From DATBGS01 sp036557885 (GTDB taxonomy: Bacteria > Chloroflexota > Ktedonobacteria > Ktedonobacterales > DATBGS01), in NCBI GenBank assembly GCA_036557885.1, contig DATBGS010000130.1:10496-74495 (forward strand): DNA of 64,000 bases, in the 5' to 3' direction. This document shows, piece by piece, positions 8,624 to 17,109 of this stretch. Both the position numbers and the translations under genes were made by a program. Position 1 is the first letter of the stretch. Every line of letters starts with the position of its first letter. The notes beneath the pieces were generated by a model. It made no database searches. It was not told the origin of the DNA and saw only the letters and a list, made by a program, of their open reading frames with translations.

Positions 8624-10522
8624 ATGCCGAAAGTCGTAGGGATTGACCTTGGCACCACCAACTCCGTAATTGCCGTCATCGAGCAGAACGACCCGGTGGT
8701 GATTCCCAGCGCCGAGGGAAGCCGCACGACCCCTTCTGTCGTGGGATTTGCCAAAAACGGCGCGCGGCTGGTCGGCCAGATCGCCCGGCGCCAGGCGGTG
8801 CTTAACCCGGAGAACACCATCAGCTCGGTCAAGCGTAAAATGGGGACCGACGAGCGCGTGCATGCCGGGGGCCGGGACTATACCCCACAGGAAATCTCGG
8901 CGATGATTCTGCAAAAGCTCAAAGCCGATGCTGAAAGCTTTCTGGGCGAACCAGTCACCCAGGCAGTGATTACCGTGCCCGCGCACTTCAACGACGCCCA
9001 GCGCCAGGCCACCAAAGACGCCGGGCATATTGCCGGGTTAGAGGTGCTGCGCATCCTCAACGAGCCAACGGCGGCAAGCCTGGCCTATGGGCTGGGCAAA
9101 GAGCAGACTGAGACGATTCTCGTCTGGGACTTGGGCGGCGGCACATTTGATGTCTCGGTGCTGGAAGTGGGCGAGGGCGTCTTCGAGGTGAAAAGCACCA
9201 ATGGCAACACCCACCTGGGCGGCGATGATTACGACCAGCGCATCGTCGCGTGGATAGCAGACCAATTTTGGCAGGCGCACGGGATTGATCTGCGCCAGGA
9301 GCGCCAGGCGCTTCAGCGGCTGGTGGAAGCCAGCGAGAAAGCCAAGATTGAGCTTTCGACTATGTTCGAGACAACCATCCACCTGCCCTATATCACGGCT
9401 GACGCCAGCGGCCCCAGACATTTAGAGTTGACGCTGACCCGCGCTCACTTTGAAAACCTGACGAGCGACCTGACCCAGCGTACCGTTGAACCGTTCCGCA
9501 AAGCATTGGCCGATGCCCGCTGCCAGCCCCATGAGCTTGATCAAGTGATTCTGGTGGGTGGGGCCACGCGCATGCCCGCCATCCAACACCTGGTGCGCCA
9601 GTTGACGGGCAAGGAACCACATCAGGGGGTCAACCCGGATGAAGCCGTAGCACTGGGCGCGGCGATTCAAGCCCTCGTGCTCAGCGGCGAGCTGCGCGGG
9701 GTCGTGCTGCTGGATGTGACGCCGCTCAGTCTGGGGGTTGAAACCATTGGCGGCCTGACGCAAACGCTGATCGCGCGCAACAGCAGCATACCCACGCGCC
9801 GGTCGGAGATGTTTACGACGGCGCTGGATAACCAATCTTCGGTAGAGATTCACGTCGTGCAGGGCGAGCGTGATCTGGCACGCGATAATCATTCTCTGGG
9901 GCGCATCCATCTGGAAGGGATCAAGCCCGCGCCACGCGGCGTTCCCCAGGTAGAAGTCACTTTTGATATTGATGCCAATGGTATCGTCACCGTTTCAGCG
10001 CGCGACCAGGCCACCGGCCAGGCACAAGAAGCGGTGCTCACTGCCACTACTACTCTGCCTCGTGAGGAGGTCCAGCGGCTCGTCCAGGAGGCCGAGCACT
10101 TCGCCACACAGGATCGGCGGCGGCGCGGCGAAGCACTAGTACGCAATCGAGCGGAAGGGCTGGCCTTTCAGATCGAGCACAGCTTGCGCGAATTTGAAGA
10201 TCATATGCCAGCCACGCTGCGCGCCGAGGTGGAGCAATCCATCCTGCGGCTGCGCCAGGCGGTAGCAGGCGGCAATCTCTTCAGCGTTCGCACAGCCATG
10301 AGTATCCTCAGCGCCACTGCTCAACGCATCGGGCTACCGCTCTCTAACAATATCCCTAACACCATCTCTGGCAACGGGAGGCATCCTCACAAATCTGAGC
10401 AGCAGCATCAGCAGCAACCTGAGCAGCCTCAACCATCTCAACCGCCTGCTGCCAGGATGACAGAGCCAGACACCCTGCAACAGGCATCCGTCATTATTGA
10501 AGCCATATTTCGAGAAGGATAA
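8624..10522 (+). CDS. dnaK: Chaperone DnaK (Hsp70)
   Basis: This is a 632-residue Hsp70. The ATPase domain begins VVGIDLGTTNSVIAV and contains phosphate loops such as WDLGGGTFDVS and VILVGGATRMP; the substrate domain starts after LLDVTPLSLGVET. The start at 8624 gives the canonical MPKVVGIDLGTT beginning; upstream in-frame codons lack an SD. The last 60 residues are unusual: a histidine-, glutamine- and proline-rich spacer precedes a short predicted helix, and there is no EEVD-like or typical acidic tail. It acts with GrpE and DnaJ encoded immediately downstream. Confidence 0.97.
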   Translation: MPKVVGIDLGTTNSVIAVIEQNDPVVIPSAEGSRTTPSVVGFAKNGARLVGQIARRQAVLNPENTISSVKRKMGTDERVHAGGRDYTPQEISAMILQKLKADAESFLGEPVTQAVITVPAHFNDAQRQATKDAGHIAGLEVLRILNEPTAASLAYGLGKEQTETILVWDLGGGTFDVSVLEVGEGVFEVKSTNGNTHLGGDDYDQRIVAWIADQFWQAHGIDLRQERQALQRLVEASEKAKIELSTMFETTIHLPYITADASGPRHLELTLTRAHFENLTSDLTQRTVEPFRKALADARCQPHELDQVILVGGATRMPAIQHLVRQLTGKEPHQGVNPDEAVALGAAIQALVLSGELRGVVLLDVTPLSLGVETIGGLTQTLIARNSSIPTRRSEMFTTALDNQSSVEIHVVQGERDLARDNHSLGRIHLEGIKPAPRGVPQVEVTFDIDANGIVTVSARDQATGQAQEAVLTATTTLPREEVQRLVQEAEHFATQDRRRRGEALVRNRAEGLAFQIEHSLREFEDHMPATLRAEVEQSILRLRQAVAGGNLFSVRTAMSILSATAQRIGLPLSNNIPNTISGNGRHPHKSEQQHQQQPEQPQPSQPPAARMTEPDTLQQASVIIEAIFREG

Positions 10523-10588
10523 AGGAGCGTCGAGCCAGGAGACGCCCCTGGAAACATGACCCTTTGAAGCATTTGGAGTGAGGAAACA

Positions 10589-11149
10589 ATGGGAGAACGC
10601 AATCCACCAGCACAAGAACCATCGGAAGACATCGCGCCTGAGCAATTGCAGGAGCGCATCAGCGAACTGGAAAGCCAGGTCGCGGAAATGGAAGCGGCGC
10701 TCAATACCTCGCGCCAGGAGGCCGCCAACAACTGGGAGAAATATCTGCGCGAAGTCGCGGAGAAAGATAACTTCCGCAAGCGCCAGGAAAAAATGCGCGA
10801 AGACCGCGTGAAGCGCTATAAGAAAGACCTGCTGGAGAAAGTGGTCGCCGTGATGGATAACCTGGAGCGGGCCATCAGCTACCAGGACACGATGAACCGC
10901 GAGGGGCTACAGCAGGGCATGCGCATGATGCAATGGCAACTCAACGAAATCCTGAAGGGCGAAGGATTGACCCCGGTGCCAACCGTCGGCCAGCCATTTG
11001 ACCCGCATATTCACGAAGCGATTGAGACGGTGGAAGTGGCCGACCAGCCAGAAGGCATGGTAGTAGAAGAAGTTCTCAAGGGCTATATGATGGGCGACGA
11101 TATGCTCCGACCAGCGCGGGTCAAAGTCAGCGCAGGGGGATCACAATAG
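10589..11149 (+). CDS. grpE: Nucleotide exchange factor GrpE
   Basis: The 186-residue protein has a long N-terminal coiled coil (about residues 20-90, including NNWEKYLREVAEKDNFRKR) and the C-terminal beta domain with PFDPHIHEAI and a VVEEVLKGYMMGDDMLRPARVKV-type ending. GrpE exchanges ADP on DnaK. It follows dnaK by 66 bases and precedes dnaJ, so all are likely on one mRNA. Confidence 0.95.
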   Translation: MGERNPPAQEPSEDIAPEQLQERISELESQVAEMEAALNTSRQEAANNWEKYLREVAEKDNFRKRQEKMREDRVKRYKKDLLEKVVAVMDNLERAISYQDTMNREGLQQGMRMMQWQLNEILKGEGLTPVPTVGQPFDPHIHEAIETVEVADQPEGMVVEEVLKGYMMGDDMLRPARVKVSAGGSQ

Positions 11150-11221
11150 CCGCCGTTGGCACCCATATGAGAACGGGCATCCCTCGCATCAACCCTCTCA
11201 GGGCAGAAGAAGGCAACAGAG

Positions 11222-12274
11222 ATGGACTATAAAGATTATTATAAGGTTCTGGAGGTGCCGCGCGGCGCCAGCCAGGATGAGATTAAAAAAGCCTTTCGGA
11301 AACTGGCGCGCAAGCATCACCCCGATGTGAACCCTGGCGACAAGAAGGCTGAAGCGCGTTTCAAAGAGATCAATGAAGCGTATGAAGTCCTCTCTGACCC
11401 GGACAAGCGCAAGAAGTACGATACCCTTGGCCCAAACTGGCAGGAACAGTTTGGCTTTGGTGGCACCACACGCAGCGGGTCACGCAGCGGGCGCAGCGGC
11501 GGCATCCCCTTTGATTTTGACCCGGACCCCACGCGCTTTTCTGATTTCTTTGAGACGCTCTTTGGGCGGGGTAGTGGCTCGCGCAGCGGGCGCACCTCCA
11601 CATCCGGCACGAGCACCGGCACCGGCACGCAGGGCGCCAACAGCGACTACTTCCGTCGTCGGCCCGGCGAAAACATTGAACAGCCCGTCGAAGTGACGCT
11701 GGGCGAAGCCTACAGCGGCGTGGCGCGCACCTTTGTCATCCAGATTCCCGAAATCTGCGTAATCTGCCAGGGCGTCGGGGAAGTGAATGGCAAACTCTGT
11801 AATGCCTGCCAGGGGCAGGGGCAAATTACGCGCACCAAGCGCCTGGAGGTGCGCATTCCCGCCGGGGTAGATACATCTTCCAAGGTGCGCGTGCAGGGCG
11901 AAGGTCAGCCAGGGATAGGCGGCGGGCCGCGCGGCGATCTGTACCTGATCGTGACGGTGATCTCCGACCCCAACTTTGAGCGCAAAGGCGATGATCTCTT
12001 CACGGAGATACCTATTGACCTGACCACCGCCATGCTGGGCGGCGAGGTGCCGGTCACGCTGCCCGATAAGAAGCGGCTTTTGCTCACAATTCCGGCGGAG
12101 ACACAGAACGGCCAGGAGTTTCGGTTGTCGGGGAAAGGCATGCCCAGAGTGCGCGATGGCATTCGCGGCAACCTCTACGCGCGGGTCAAGGTGATGCTGC
12201 CCACCCGACTCACCCCTGAGGAGCGCGCCCTCTTTGAGACGCTGGCACGCCTGCGCCCCGCGCGCGTTTCCTAG
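11222..12274 (+). CDS. dnaJ: DnaJ-type co-chaperone with a reduced zinc finger
   Basis: The J domain occupies residues 1-70 with the HPD motif (HHPDVNPG). A Gly/Ser/Arg/Phe-rich region follows to about 145, and the C-terminal peptide-binding domains run from about 150 to 340. The cysteine-rich module between them holds only two CxxCxGxG-like repeats (CVICQGVG and CNACQGQG), instead of the four in classical DnaJ; CbpA has none. One zinc site could therefore form. The position after grpE and before hspR supports its role as the DnaK partner of this operon. Confidence 0.93.
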   Translation: MDYKDYYKVLEVPRGASQDEIKKAFRKLARKHHPDVNPGDKKAEARFKEINEAYEVLSDPDKRKKYDTLGPNWQEQFGFGGTTRSGSRSGRSGGIPFDFDPDPTRFSDFFETLFGRGSGSRSGRTSTSGTSTGTGTQGANSDYFRRRPGENIEQPVEVTLGEAYSGVARTFVIQIPEICVICQGVGEVNGKLCNACQGQGQITRTKRLEVRIPAGVDTSSKVRVQGEGQPGIGGGPRGDLYLIVTVISDPNFERKGDDLFTEIPIDLTTAMLGGEVPVTLPDKKRLLLTIPAETQNGQEFRLSGKGMPRVRDGIRGNLYARVKVMLPTRLTPEERALFETLARLRPARVS

Positions 12275-12429
12275 CGCAAAGGGCCTGGCAGAGTTCTTGC
12301 AATGTCGCTTTGCCGCCAGGTAGATAGAGCCGCAGCGCCGACGGCTCATTGGCAGGGGAGCAGAGCAAGGGATAGGTGTCAGTGTTGAGGCTGCCCCTGG
12401 CAGCAGGGGTCTGGACAAGGAGTAGAGCA

Positions 12430-12798
12430 ATGCGAGAATCAGCAACGCTGCAAGACGGCGCGTGGTATATCATCAGCGTGGCCGCGCAGAAAGCGAGCGT
12501 CCACGAGCAAACCCTGCGCCATTATGAACGCCTGGGGCTGATTACGCCTGCGCGCAAAGGCAACAGCCCCCACAGCCCGCGCCTCTATTCGGACCGCGAC
12601 ATCGAGCGCGTCATTCACATTCGCCGCTTGATGCAGGATTTAGGAGTTAATCTGGCGGGCGTCGAAGCTATTATGAACATGAAAGACCGCATGGAGCAGA
12701 TGCAGCTTGAGATGGAGACACAGCTTGAGCAGATGCGCCTTCAGCACGAGCAGGAGACGCGCCGCCTGAAGCAAATTATCGAGCGTCTGCAACGGTAG
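12430..12798 (+). CDS. hspR: HspR, MerR-family heat-shock repressor
   Basis: This 122-residue regulator has a MerR helix-turn-helix (about residues 13-75) with VHEQTLRHYERLGLI and the wing YSDRDIERV, followed by a C-terminal coiled coil rich in M, Q, E and L. Start 12430 is supported by AAGGAG nine bases upstream. In actinobacteria HspR represses dnaK operons by binding HAIR sites with DnaK as co-repressor. The gene order here and the HAIR-like site at 8490-8510 fit that. The last 23 bases overlap the convergent DUF1801 gene. Confidence 0.9.
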   Translation: MRESATLQDGAWYIISVAAQKASVHEQTLRHYERLGLITPARKGNSPHSPRLYSDRDIERVIHIRRLMQDLGVNLAGVEAIMNMKDRMEQMQLEMETQLEQMRLQHEQETRRLKQIIERLQR

Positions 12799-13207
12799 CG
12801 CCGAGCTTCTCTGCCCTGCCCCTGGCCCGCTTTGCCTTTACCTCAGCAACTGATGCCGGACCATCGAGCCAGGCGGCCTTTAGCAGCGCCGCTAGAGCGG
12901 GATTCCCTGCTTGCTCAACAGTACGAACCTTTACATGCCGCATGCGCGCCCCTGTTCCTTCCAGCAGATGCTGAGGATCATCCAGGTGCGTCCCAAAGAA
13001 AAACCCCAGATTGACATACCCGTTCATGGGCGCGATATAGCAAATCGGCTCAAACGACGAAGCACTCACCGAATAGCAAATACTGCTATGATACCAAAGC
13101 TCACGCGCTTGTGGCATACACGCTTGCGCCGTTGAGCGCAAGCGGCGGCTGATAGCGGCCACTTCAGGCGGGTAGCCTGCCAGGTTGAGGTCTATTGAAT
13201 CTTGCAT
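12776..13207 (-). CDS. DUF1801 domain protein
   Basis: The 143-residue product matches the DUF1801 (YdhG-like) fold: a central ICYIAPMNGYVNLGFFFG strand pair, then DPQHLLEGTGARMRHVKVRT. Proteins of this family are small and their biochemical function is not established. Start 13207 (MQDSIDLNL) fits the domain; the SD is weak. It begins 31 bases after the uvrA stop on the same strand and could be co-transcribed with it. Its 3' end overlaps hspR by 23 bases. Confidence 0.85.
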   Translation of the reverse strand: MQDSIDLNLAGYPPEVAAISRRLRSTAQACMPQARELWYHSSICYSVSASSFEPICYIAPMNGYVNLGFFFGTHLDDPQHLLEGTGARMRHVKVRTVEQAGNPALAALLKAAWLDGPASVAEVKAKRARGRAEKLGATVADAR

Positions 13208-13238
13208 GGTGTGCCCTGCCTTCCCGCGAAGACGAACC

Positions 13239-16200
13239 TTATCGAGAACCGCTTGGTACTTTCTGCGTTTGATCAAACACATGCGTCAAGAACTGCCCGG
13301 TAAACGAATGCTCCATCTCGGCCACCTGCTCCGGCGTTCCCTCGGCAATCACCAATCCGCCGCCGTTGCCGCCCTCCGGCCCCAGATCAATAATCCAATC
13401 GGCGCTCTTGATGACATCCAGGTTATGCTCGATCACCACGACCGAGTTGCCCATCTCCACCAGGCGCTGCAAGACATCCAGCAGCCGCGCCACGTCCGCA
13501 AAGTGCAGGCCGGTGGTTGGCTCGTCCAGAATGTAGAGCGTGCGCCCCGTTGCGCGGCGCGAAAGCTCCGTTGCCAGCTTGATACGCTGCGCCTCGCCGC
13601 CAGAAAGCGTCGTGGCGGGTTGGCCCAGGTGGATGTAGCCCAGGCCCACATCGTTGAGCGTCGTCATCTTGTTGGCAATCGAAGGAATGTTCTCAAAGAA
13701 GCGCGTGGCCTCTTCTACCGTCATATCCAGCACATCGGAGATGGTCTTGCCCTTGTAGTGAATCTCCAGCGTCTCACGGTTGTAGCGCTGGCCCTTGCAG
13801 ACTTCGCAGGCCACGTAGACATCCGGCAAGAACTGCATCTCAATCTGGATGATGCCGCCGCCCTGACAGGCTTCGCAGCGCCCGCCCTTCACATTAAACG
13901 AGAAGCGCCCGGCCTGATAGCCCCGCGCCCGCGCCTCCGGCACCTGGGCAAAGAGTTCTCGAATCGGGGTAAACGCGCCGGTATACGTTGCCGGGTTGGA
14001 GCGCGGCGTGCGGCCAATGGGAGACTGGTCAATGTTAATAACCTTATCCAGATGCTCCAACCCTTCGATCTCGTTATGCGCGCCGGGCTTGTCGTGGGCG
14101 CGATAGAAGTGCTGCGCCAGCCGCTTATACAGAATCTCGTTAACGAGCGAGCTTTTGCCGGAGCCAGAGACGCCCGTAATCGCTACAAACTGGCCCAGCG
14201 GGATAGATACGTCAATGTTTTGCAGGTTGTTTTCGCGAGCGCCCCGAATGACCAGCGACTTGCCGTTTCCGTCGCGGCGCTGGCGCGGAATCTCGATGCG
14301 CGTCCTGCCGGAGAGATACTGGCCGGTCAGTGAGTCGGGCTGCTCCATCACCGTCTCAATGGGGCCAGCCGCCACCACGCGCCCGCCATGCTCGCCCGCT
14401 CCGGGGCCGATGTCAATCAGATGATCAGAGGCGCGCATCATCTCCTCGTCATGCTCCACCACCAGCAGCGTATTGCCCAGGTCGCGCAGCCGCAGCAGCG
14501 TGCGAATCAGCCGGGCGTTGTCGCGCTGATGCAGGCCAATGCTGGGTTCGTCCAGAATATACAGCACACCCATCAGACTGGAGCCAATTTGCGTTGCCAG
14601 GCGGATGCGCTGCGCTTCGCCGCCGGAAAGGGTCGTGGCCGAACGCTCCAGCGTCAGGTAGTCCAGGCCAACATCCACCAGGAAGCCCAGCCGGGCGCGA
14701 ATCTCCTTGAGCACCTGCCGCCCGATGATGCGCTCGCGCTCGGTAAAGGGTGTCGGGGTGAGCATCAACGCCTGCGGATTGATGGCCTTTCCCGCGCCGT
14801 TAGTGCCGTTCTGCCCATGATGTTCGCCCGCGCTCCACTTGCTGGTCACAGCCTGCGCGTCCTGCCCCTCCAGCGCCTCAAAGAAGTAAAGCGCCTGGTT
14901 CACCGGCAAGCGGCAGACTTCCACGACGTTATAGCCGCCCACCGTCACCCCCAGCGCCTCTGGCTTCAGCCGGGCACCCTTGCAGACCGGGCAGGGCCGG
15001 TCAGACATATACTGGCCCAGTTCCTCGCGCATGCCCTCAGAGGTCGTCTCGCGGAAGCGCCGCTCCAGATTGGGGATGACGCCCTCAAAGGCCCGCCAAT
15101 GCTCGCGGCGCTGACCCTGGCGGTTCTCATACGAGAACTTCACTTCCTCGCCATTGGTCCCATGCAGCAGCAGCTTGCGATGCTCCGGCGCCAGCTTTTT
15201 CCAGGGGACATGCAGGTTAAAGCTATAGTGCTTTGCCATGCCCTCAAGCTGGGAGGTGTACCACGTCATAGACGTGCCAAACTTGCTCCAGGGCAGGATG
15301 GCGCCCTCAGCAAGCGTCAGGTTGGGGTTGGTGACGATCAGTTCCTCGTCCATCTCCTGCTTGGTGCCCAGGCCGGTGCATTCCGGGCAGGCGCCATGCG
15401 GATTGTTAAAGCTGAAGGTGCGCGGCGCAATCTCTTCGATGCTGATGCCGCAGTAGACGCAGGCAAACTTCTCAGAATACAGCCGTTCTTCGCCAGCAAT
15501 GACGGAGACGAGCAGCGTGCCGTTGCCCAGCTTGAGCGTCGTCTCTACGGAGTCGGCCACGCGCTGGCGGAACGAGGTATCGCGTTTGGCTACCGGGCGC
15601 GGCAGCGGCGAGCGCGCCTCGCCAGCGCTGTCCGGTTCTTCGTCGGGGCCATCAACATCCGCCTCCAGCGGGCGCACATCGTAGAGGCTGCGGCGCTCGG
15701 CCACAAAGCGAAGCTGCGGCTCCTCGGCTTCGGGTGCCTCTTCGCCTTCGCTGTCCTCGTGGGCGGCCTGGGCATTGCGCACGATCAGCCGATCTACCAC
15801 CGCCTCAATCGTGTGCTGCTTGTAGCGATCAAGCTCAATCTCTTCGTTGACATCGCGCACCTGCCCATTGACGCGCACGCGCACATAGCCCGACTTGCGC
15901 AGGTCTTCAAACAGCGAGCGATATTCACCTTTGCGGCTGCGCACCAACGGCGCCAGCAGCATCAGCCGCGTGCCCTCCGGCAGATCAAGGATGGCATCCA
16001 CCATCTGCTGCGGCGTTTGCTGGCTCACCTCGCGCCCGCAGTTGGGGCAGTGCGGGTGCCCAACACGGGCGTAGAGCAGGCGCAGATAATCATAAATCTC
16101 TGTGACCGTTCCGACGGTGGAGCGGGGGTTGTGCGAAGTGCTTTTCTGGTCAATCGAGATGGCCGGGGAGAGGCCATCAATGTGGTCCACGTCTGGCTTT

Positions 16201-16412
16201 TCCATCTGGCCCACAAAGTTGCGCGCATAGGCCGAAAGCGACTCCAGATAGCGCCGCTGCCCTTCGGCAAAGATGGTATCAAAGGCCAGGCTGCTCTTGC
16301 CTGAGCCGGAAAGCCCCGTAATCACCACCAGTTTATCGCGTGGAATAGCAACATCAATATTTTTTAGATTATGCTCGCGCGCCCCGCGCACAACTATAGC
16401 ATCCTGTGGCAT
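13239..16412 (-). CDS. uvrA: Excinuclease ABC subunit A
   Basis: The 1057-residue protein has two ABC ATPase modules. Walker A motifs are GLSGSGKSS (residues 33-41) and GVSGSGKSS (second half); each module has LSGGEAQRI. Zinc-binding cysteine pairs (CPNCG, CVYCG/CPECTG, CPVCKG, CEACQGGG/CEVCKG) are present. UvrA finds bulky DNA lesions with UvrB in nucleotide excision repair. Start 16412 has GAGG about 10 bases upstream. An acidic, proline-containing insert of about 60 residues lies near residues 225-290 and a glycine/asparagine-rich one near 520-545; these are not typical of the E. coli protein. The promoter is at 16496-16467. Confidence 0.97.
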   Translation of the reverse strand: MPQDAIVVRGAREHNLKNIDVAIPRDKLVVITGLSGSGKSSLAFDTIFAEGQRRYLESLSAYARNFVGQMEKPDVDHIDGLSPAISIDQKSTSHNPRSTVGTVTEIYDYLRLLYARVGHPHCPNCGREVSQQTPQQMVDAILDLPEGTRLMLLAPLVRSRKGEYRSLFEDLRKSGYVRVRVNGQVRDVNEEIELDRYKQHTIEAVVDRLIVRNAQAAHEDSEGEEAPEAEEPQLRFVAERRSLYDVRPLEADVDGPDEEPDSAGEARSPLPRPVAKRDTSFRQRVADSVETTLKLGNGTLLVSVIAGEERLYSEKFACVYCGISIEEIAPRTFSFNNPHGACPECTGLGTKQEMDEELIVTNPNLTLAEGAILPWSKFGTSMTWYTSQLEGMAKHYSFNLHVPWKKLAPEHRKLLLHGTNGEEVKFSYENRQGQRREHWRAFEGVIPNLERRFRETTSEGMREELGQYMSDRPCPVCKGARLKPEALGVTVGGYNVVEVCRLPVNQALYFFEALEGQDAQAVTSKWSAGEHHGQNGTNGAGKAINPQALMLTPTPFTERERIIGRQVLKEIRARLGFLVDVGLDYLTLERSATTLSGGEAQRIRLATQIGSSLMGVLYILDEPSIGLHQRDNARLIRTLLRLRDLGNTLLVVEHDEEMMRASDHLIDIGPGAGEHGGRVVAAGPIETVMEQPDSLTGQYLSGRTRIEIPRQRRDGNGKSLVIRGARENNLQNIDVSIPLGQFVAITGVSGSGKSSLVNEILYKRLAQHFYRAHDKPGAHNEIEGLEHLDKVINIDQSPIGRTPRSNPATYTGAFTPIRELFAQVPEARARGYQAGRFSFNVKGGRCEACQGGGIIQIEMQFLPDVYVACEVCKGQRYNRETLEIHYKGKTISDVLDMTVEEATRFFENIPSIANKMTTLNDVGLGYIHLGQPATTLSGGEAQRIKLATELSRRATGRTLYILDEPTTGLHFADVARLLDVLQRLVEMGNSVVVIEHNLDVIKSADWIIDLGPEGGNGGGLVIAEGTPEQVAEMEHSFTGQFLTHVFDQTQKVPSGSR

Positions 16413-16466
16413 TCGGGCTGTACCTCGCTTCGTTCTCTGCTTCATTCAGAAAAAAGGGCATCTCTT

Positions 16467-16496
16467 ATTATAGAACGATTGTGCTAACTTCGTCAA
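16467..16496 (-). promoter_or_regulatory. uvrA promoter
   Basis: The minus strand has TTGACG, 18 bases, then a perfect TATAAT, about 55 bases upstream of the uvrA start. I see no recognisable LexA-type box over it. Confidence 0.75.
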
Positions 16497-16973
16497 GAGG
16501 CATAGCCAGGAACTCTAAACCAGGGCCAAAAGAGTTTGCAGGGTTTACAGTTGTTGGCAGTAGATGAAGTTTTAGAAAATAGGCAGATCGCTTGTAGCGC
16601 CAGCATCCCATGCCCTCTGCTCAGAGGGTGCTGGCGTATCGTGGCTAGAGGCGAACGTTCGCGCTTGCCGTGATTCGCCGTCTGGAAGACGGCGCTACAA
16701 TCGGAGCGCTGCCTGCTCGCCTGGCGAGCCGTCATGGAAGCGGGGCATGGCCCCGGCCCATATGGGCGTTGCCTGGCGCGACAGGGCGCTGATTTTGAGA
16801 GGTGGCCGGAAGAAGCGACTTTCAGAATGCTTTGCCGACTCATCTCTGCCGATGACGCAGGGTTGGGTTAATGGCGTGGCGCGTGCTTAAGTCGCACCTC
16901 CACGCTGGCCGTCAAGCCATACACGCAATGAAAAATACAGGTTCCTGATGCCCACAGGAGACGCAGGAAGCTC
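16497..16973. other. Intergenic region with palindromes, no gene seen
   Basis: This stretch between the divergent uvrA promoter and the promoter of the next gene has stop codons in all frames and only short open frames. It contains the palindromes at 16599-16694 and nothing else that I can name. Confidence 0.5.
16599..16694. repeat. Cluster of REP-like palindromes
   Basis: Two hairpins lie close together: CGCCAGCA with TGCTGGCG enclosing CCCTCT/AGAGGG (16599-16636), and a perfect CGCCGTCT-GGA-AGACGGCG (16676-16694). A GCGAACGTTCGC palindrome lies between (16651-16662). The outer ends read TTGTAGCG and CGCTACAA, so the whole block may be one larger element bounded by inverted GTAGCG ends. Confidence 0.6.
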
Positions 16974-17001
16974 TTGCACGAGAGCTTGCAGAAAGTATAA
17001 T
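16974..17001 (+). promoter_or_regulatory. Promoter of the 454-residue membrane protein gene
   Basis: TTGCAC, 16 bases, TATAAT. The start codon lies about 108 bases further on. Confidence 0.65.
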
Positions 17002-17109
17002 AAGAGTCGCCCAGAATGTCAAGCGGAGTACGAAGAAAGAAGAAACTCCGCAGGTTGTCCTGGAAGTTATGTGATGATAGGCTTGCTGTCTTGAGAAAGG
17101 GGTTGCAGT

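Noticed and set aside
14388..16304. 638-residue open frame opposite uvrA, and similar long frames opposite dnaA, sdhA and the HEAT gene
   Set aside because: These are shadows produced by high-GC codon bias; they have unnatural composition and no SD, and the opposite strand encodes well-known proteins.
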